DNA of 9,022 nucleotides from DASSKF01 sp035690725 (GTDB lineage Bacteria; Actinomycetota; Actinomycetes; Actinomycetales; Dermatophilaceae): positions 1 to 9,022 of the forward strand of contig DASSKF010000221.1 in assembly GCA_035690725.1 (NCBI GenBank), written 5' to 3'. This document shows, piece after piece, positions 6,345 through 9,022 of the stretch. Below the pieces are notes generated by a model. That model saw nothing but the letters and a program-made list of their open reading frames with translations. It did no database searches and was not told the origin of the DNA. Within the stretch, counting starts at the first letter, position 1. Every line of letters starts with the position of its first letter. Made by a program: the position numbers and the translations under genes.

Positions 6345-6937
6345 TCAGTTCTCATTGCGCTCGGCCTGGCCCCGCCAGCGGCGACGGCGTCGATGCGGTC
6401 GAACAGCCGGTGGTTCATGTCCAGGTAGGCGACCTGGTACTCCTCGCTCCACGGGCGGGCGTTCACGTCGTGCAGGCCGAGGTAGGTGTCGGCGCCGTAC
6501 TCGGTGATGATGATCGGCTTGCCGTCGCCGGCCCAGCCCCGGAGCTCCTCCTCCCAAGCGCGCTCGGCCGCAGGGAGGTCACCGGTGTTGACGTACCACC
6601 CGTAGTAGCGGTTGAGCATGAGCACGTCGGCGAACTGGGAGACCCGGCACGCGCCGTGCGGCGCGAGCATCACGTTGACGAAGCCGACCGGTCGGGTCGG
6701 GTCGGCCTCGCGGGCGACGCTGGGGTGGTTCTTGTCGCGGGCGATGAGCTCGCGGATCGCCCGGGCGTGCACCCGCTGGGTCTCGTCGTTGGCGGTGTCG
6801 GGGGAGTAGGTCTGGTAGCTCTGCGATCCGAAGATGCCGCCGCCGAGGCCCATGTTGAGCCCGACCGCCGCCGTCTCGTCGATCAGCACGACACCGTGCC
6901 GGTCGGCGTAGTCGAGGACCTCCTCGGAGTACGGGTA
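6345..6937 (-). pseudogene. uidA: Beta-glucuronidase (GH2, UidA-like) remnant
   Basis: The frame reads YPYSEEVLDYADRHGVVLIDE from about 6937, then ETQRVHARAIRELIARDKNHPSV, LNRYYGWYVNTGDL, IIITEYGADT and EEYQVAYLDMNHRLFDRIDAV, all close to the second half of E. coli beta-glucuronidase. The N-terminal half (sugar-binding, beta-sandwich and early barrel, roughly 370 residues) is absent. NHPSV runs straight into AREADPTRP near 6713-6719, so about 30 residues are lost, including the NEP motif with the acid/base glutamate (Glu413 in E. coli). The nucleophile in TEYG remains. After DRIDAV another deletion changes frame, and a family-like tail RWRGQAERNEN ends at TGA 6345-6347. The enzyme would have released glucuronate from glucuronides. 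It is certainly inactive as written. It is 34 nt upstream of the transporter start. Confidence 0.9.
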
Positions 6938-6945
6938 CCTTCGCC
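6930..6945. other. Deletion junction fusing uidA and lacI remnants
   Basis: To the left, minus-strand codons match UidA from YPYSEE onward. To the right, plus-strand codons match a LacI-family protein from FAPTVRGG onward. Neither gene has a 5' end, and no intergenic DNA separates them. The simplest history is one deletion that removed the 5' part of uidA, the divergent promoter region and the 5' part of lacI. Confidence 0.75.
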
Positions 6946-7312
6946 CCCACCGTGCGCGGCGGCGCGGAGGCCGCCGAGCAGTGGGCTGAGCGACCGACCA
7001 CCGCCGTGGTCGCCTACAACGACCTCATGGCCATCGGGCTGGTCCGGGGCCTCACCGAGCAGGGCGTCACGGTGCCCCGCGACGTGAGCGTCGTCGGCTT
7101 CGACAACATCTTCGCCGCCGACCTGGTCTCACCGGGGCCCCACGACCGTGGCGGCCCCGCTGCACGCGCTCGGCTCGACCGCGGCGCGCAACCTGATCGC
7201 GCTCATCGGGGGAGCGACGTCGCGCGCGGGCCGGCCGGCGGTGCTGCCCACCCGTCTGGTGATCCGCGGCACGACCGCTCAGCGCAGCCGGAAGAGGACC
7301 TCCCCCGCCTGA
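6937..7312 (+). pseudogene. LacI-family transcriptional regulator remnant (C-terminal effector domain)
   Basis: About 125 codons of the C-terminal subdomain of a LacI/GalR regulator. FAPTVRGGAEAAEQW, TTAVVAYNDLMAIGLVRGL and VPRDVSVVGFDNIFAADLVSPG read in one frame. TTVAAPLHALGSTAARNLIALI and PAVLPTRLVIRGTTA continue in the +1 frame to a TGA at 7310-7312. The shift falls in GGGGCCCC (7134-7141), where one extra base explains it. The DNA-binding helix-turn-helix and most of the sugar-binding domain are missing, so it cannot repress. Its likely former role was control of the divergent uidA-transporter operon in response to a glucuronide or its product. Its 3' end overlaps the larA 3' end by 34 nt. 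Confidence 0.85.
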
Positions 7313-8586
7313 GGAACCACGAACGTCTCCGGGTCCTCCTCGTGGGCGGCGACGTCGACCTCGGCCGGGTCGAGGAAGTCGAGGTTGGCCCGGCGCACGA
7401 CCTCCTCGGGGATCCCGGTCGCGAGCGTCACCTTCACCCGGAGCCGCTCGCCGTGCTCCTCGTCGTAGGTCCCGGCTCCGCGTAGGTGGGTCGAGTGGGC
7501 GAGCACGCCCCAGTGCACGTCCTTGAACCGGTCCCACTGGGCCAGGAAGTAGTCGCGGCAGTGGTAGCCGATCTCGTTGATCTCCGGGTGCATCGCCGAG
7601 ATCTCGGTGATGTGCGGCGCGTAGAGGATGACCTCCCCGCCGTCGGCCACGACCGGCTCGAGCTTGTAGAAGCCCTTGGCGGCGGTCCAGATGTCGTCGT
7701 ACTTCTCGGGCATCACCGACAGCACCCGCTGCACCGGCGCGTCCAGGTAGTGCACGTGCGTCTCGGCCGAGACCCGGGCGGCGGCCGCCCACGCCGAGCG
7801 GGTGCTGCCGAACGACACCGCGTGCAGGTCGTCCGACCCGGAGCGCACGACGAGGCAGAGGGCGACCTTCTCGGTCGGGATCATCGCGGCCGCGTCGTCG
7901 ACCAGCGCCCGGACCGGCGTGATTCCCCGGCTGCCGATGATCCGCGCACTGGTGATGAGCGCCCCCAGCCAGTGCGACAGGTCGATCACCTCCTGCCCGG
8001 AGACGCCGGGGAAGAAGTACTTGTTGCCGCCGGAGAAGCCCACGACCTCGTGCGGGAAGACCGGGCCGACGACCAGCGCCACGTCGTGGTCGACCACCGC
8101 CCTGTTGACCCGCACGTCGACACTGCGGTGCAGCCGGCCCTCGGACAGCTCACCGACCCGGTCGGCCGGGATCGTGCCCACGGTGACGAACGTGTCCGGG
8201 TCCCACCACTCGTGGTTGCGGACCGTCATACCGGGGTATGCCGTCTCGAGCGGCTCGGTGCCCCCGCCCACGTGGCGGCGCAACCGCTCCTCGTCCATCG
8301 CGGCATGGGTGCCGAGCGCGACGAGCACCGTCAGGCGGGTGACCCGGCCGCTCAGTGCGCCGTGGACCGCGTTGAGCAGCAAGGGAAGTGGACAGCTGCG
8401 GGTGCCGTCCGGAACGACGACGCACACGCTGCGGCCGTCGAGCGGGGCGGCTGCCAGCTGCTCGCGGACGAAGGCCTCGACCTGCTCGGCGGCCAGCACC
8501 TGGTCGGCCCCCCCGAGGAGGGTGGCGCCCCGGGCCAGGTCCTCGACGACGTCGCTGCCCGGGTCGGTGGTGGGGGTGCTCGTCAT
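7279..8586 (-). CDS. LarA-family nickel-pincer racemase/epimerase (probable sugar-acid substrate)
   Basis: A 435-residue LarA homologue (DUF2088 plus C-terminal domain). LarA enzymes use the NPN cofactor to abstract and return hydride at an alpha-hydroxyacid carbon. By motif spacing against L. plantarum lactate racemase the key residues are all present: Asp60 and Arg63 (PDGTR, for D72/R75), His94 (LGTH, for H108), His179 (FPHEVVGFSGGNK, for H174), Lys189 (for K184, thioester-linked to the cofactor), His205 (for H200, nickel ligand) and probably Lys304 (AAKG, for K298). The C-terminal half, with PEINEIGYHCRDYFLAQWDRF and WGVLAHSTHLRG, does not look like classical lactate racemase. It faces uxaC and adjoins glucuronide genes, so an aldonate or uronate C2 epimerase is suggested; lactate is less likely. 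ATG 8586 was chosen because the frame upstream of it lacks family sequence and a promoter-like pair precedes it. Confidence 0.88.
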   Translation of the reverse strand: MTSTPTTDPGSDVVEDLARGATLLGGADQVLAAEQVEAFVREQLAAAPLDGRSVCVVVPDGTRSCPLPLLLNAVHGALSGRVTRLTVLVALGTHAAMDEERLRRHVGGGTEPLETAYPGMTVRNHEWWDPDTFVTVGTIPADRVGELSEGRLHRSVDVRVNRAVVDHDVALVVGPVFPHEVVGFSGGNKYFFPGVSGQEVIDLSHWLGALITSARIIGSRGITPVRALVDDAAAMIPTEKVALCLVVRSGSDDLHAVSFGSTRSAWAAAARVSAETHVHYLDAPVQRVLSVMPEKYDDIWTAAKGFYKLEPVVADGGEVILYAPHITEISAMHPEINEIGYHCRDYFLAQWDRFKDVHWGVLAHSTHLRGAGTYDEEHGERLRVKVTLATGIPEEVVRRANLDFLDPAEVDVAAHEEDPETFVVPQAGEVLFRLR

Positions 8587-8593
8587 GGTCGGC

Positions 8594-8622
8594 ACGATGC
8601 CCCACCGGCCACGCCCGGGCAA
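8594..8622 (-). promoter_or_regulatory. Possible leaderless promoter of the larA homologue
   Basis: On the minus strand TTGCCC (8617-8622) and CATCGT (8594-8599) are 17 bp apart, and CATCGT ends 7 bp before the ATG. There is no Shine-Dalgarno sequence. The -10 departs from TANNNT at its first base, so this is a tentative call. Confidence 0.4.
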
Positions 8623-8640
8623 CCTGCCGCGACAACTGCT

Positions 8641-8654
8641 GGCAACCGATTGCC
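8641..8654. promoter_or_regulatory. Operator-like inverted repeat between larA homologue and uxaC
   Basis: GGCAA-CCGA-TTGCC has perfect 5-bp arms and a central CG, the shape of many LacI-family operators. It lies 19 bp behind the putative larA -35 and overlaps TTGCCG (8650-8655), a possible -35 for uxaC. A single regulator could act on both divergent genes. The lacI gene next door is broken, so an intact regulator would have to be encoded elsewhere. Confidence 0.35.
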
Positions 8655-8686
8655 GTCGGTGCCGACCGCTGGCGAGCATGGGCGAC

Positions 8687-9022
8687 ATGCCTGCCGCACC
8701 GCTCCTGCTCCACCCCGACCGGCTGCTGCCGGTCGAGCCCGGCACCCGCGCGATCGCCCGCCGCCTGCACGAGGCGGTGGCCGACCTGCCGATCATCTCT
8801 CCGCACGGGCACGTCCCGGCCCAGCTGCTGCTCGACGACGAGCCGTTCGCCGACCCGGCGAGCCTGTTCGTGCAGCCGGACCACTACGTCACCCGGCTGC
8901 TGCACGCCAGCGGCGTCCCGCTGGACCGGCTCGGCGTCGCCCGGGGCCCGCTGCCCGAGACCGAGGCCCGCGCGGTGTGGCGCGAGCTGTGCCGCCACTG
9001 GTCGGTCTTCCGCGGCACGCCC
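8687..9022 (+). CDS. uxaC: Glucuronate isomerase UxaC, N-terminal part (3' end outside window)
   Basis: The first 112 residues of a UxaC-type uronate isomerase, an amidohydrolase-fold enzyme that converts D-glucuronate to D-fructuronate (and galacturonate to tagaturonate). Family markers are HPDRLLPVEPGTRAIARRLHEAV, then LPIISPHGHV with the metal-binding HxH (His40, His42), and FVQPDHYVTRLLHASGVPLDRLGV. The family is usually about 450-480 residues, so about three quarters lies beyond the window. The start is ATG 8687; an in-frame ATG at 8678 adds only three residues. No Shine-Dalgarno sequence is seen, and GAGCAT 7 bp upstream could be a weak leaderless -10. It is divergent from the larA homologue across 100 bp. 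It appears intact as far as visible, in contrast to the decayed glucuronidase and symporter. Confidence 0.9.
   Translation, partial: MPAAPLLLHPDRLLPVEPGTRAIARRLHEAVADLPIISPHGHVPAQLLLDDEPFADPASLFVQPDHYVTRLLHASGVPLDRLGVARGPLPETEARAVWRELCRHWSVFRGTP

Noticed and set aside
5996..6889. A fused glucuronidase-transporter protein read as one open frame
   Set aside because: Beyond about 6385 this frame matches neither UidA nor the symporter; the true transporter sequence is in another frame, so the fusion is a by-product of the frameshifting deletion.
8229..8240. ATACC-GG-GGTAT inverted repeat
   Set aside because: It lies deep within the larA homologue coding sequence, away from any promoter position; likely coincidental.
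8587..8796. N-terminal extension of the larA homologue to 8796
   Set aside because: The added 70 residues are low-complexity Arg/Ser/Gly sequence and overlap the uxaC start; family similarity begins after ATG 8586.

Overview
The window is very GC-rich, with codon third positions dominated by G/C, several starts that look leaderless behind TANNNT-like -10 hexamers, an actinobacterial-type LexA box, and proteins that resemble actinomycete families throughout. It most likely comes from the chromosome of a high-GC Actinomycetota member. I cannot place it more narrowly from the sequence alone.

Layout. (1) 1-602: 3' end of an aconitase gene. (2) 721-1089: a small unrecognised actinobacterial protein, apparently leaderless, with a near-ideal LexA/SOS box (683-702) over its promoter. 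(3) 1145-2386: larC, followed by a perfect 24-bp palindrome. (4) 2490-3986: a 14-segment DHA2-type MFS exporter. It converges on (5) larB (4005-4703, minus), with a shared inverted repeat between the two stop codons. (6) larE (4700-5587, minus) overlaps larB by 4 nt. (7) 5592-7312: a graveyard of three broken genes, namely a GPH-type glucuronide symporter remnant (minus), a uidA-type beta-glucuronidase remnant (minus) and the C-terminal part of a LacI-family regulator (plus). The last two are fused at a deletion junction near 6937. (8) 7279-8586: an intact larA homologue (minus), divergent from (9) uxaC (8687 to the window end, plus), glucuronate isomerase, cut off by the edge.

How it fits together. 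LarB, LarE and LarC build the nickel-pincer nucleotide (NPN) cofactor, and LarA-family enzymes use it to racemise or epimerise alpha-hydroxyacids. Here the complete set (larA, B, C, E) lies inside a glucuronide/glucuronate catabolic locus. GPH symporter and beta-glucuronidase would have delivered glucuronate, and UxaC converts it to fructuronate. The LarA homologue keeps every cofactor and catalytic residue I can align with lactate racemase. Its context suggests a sugar-acid substrate, for example a C2 epimerisation of an aldonate, rather than lactate. The front end (transporter, glucuronidase, regulator) has decayed through several large internal deletions, including loss of the glucuronidase acid/base glutamate, whereas all the lar genes and the visible part of uxaC stay open. 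The deletion also removed the ancestral uidA-lacI divergent promoter region, which may have left larE-larB dependent on read-through from larA.
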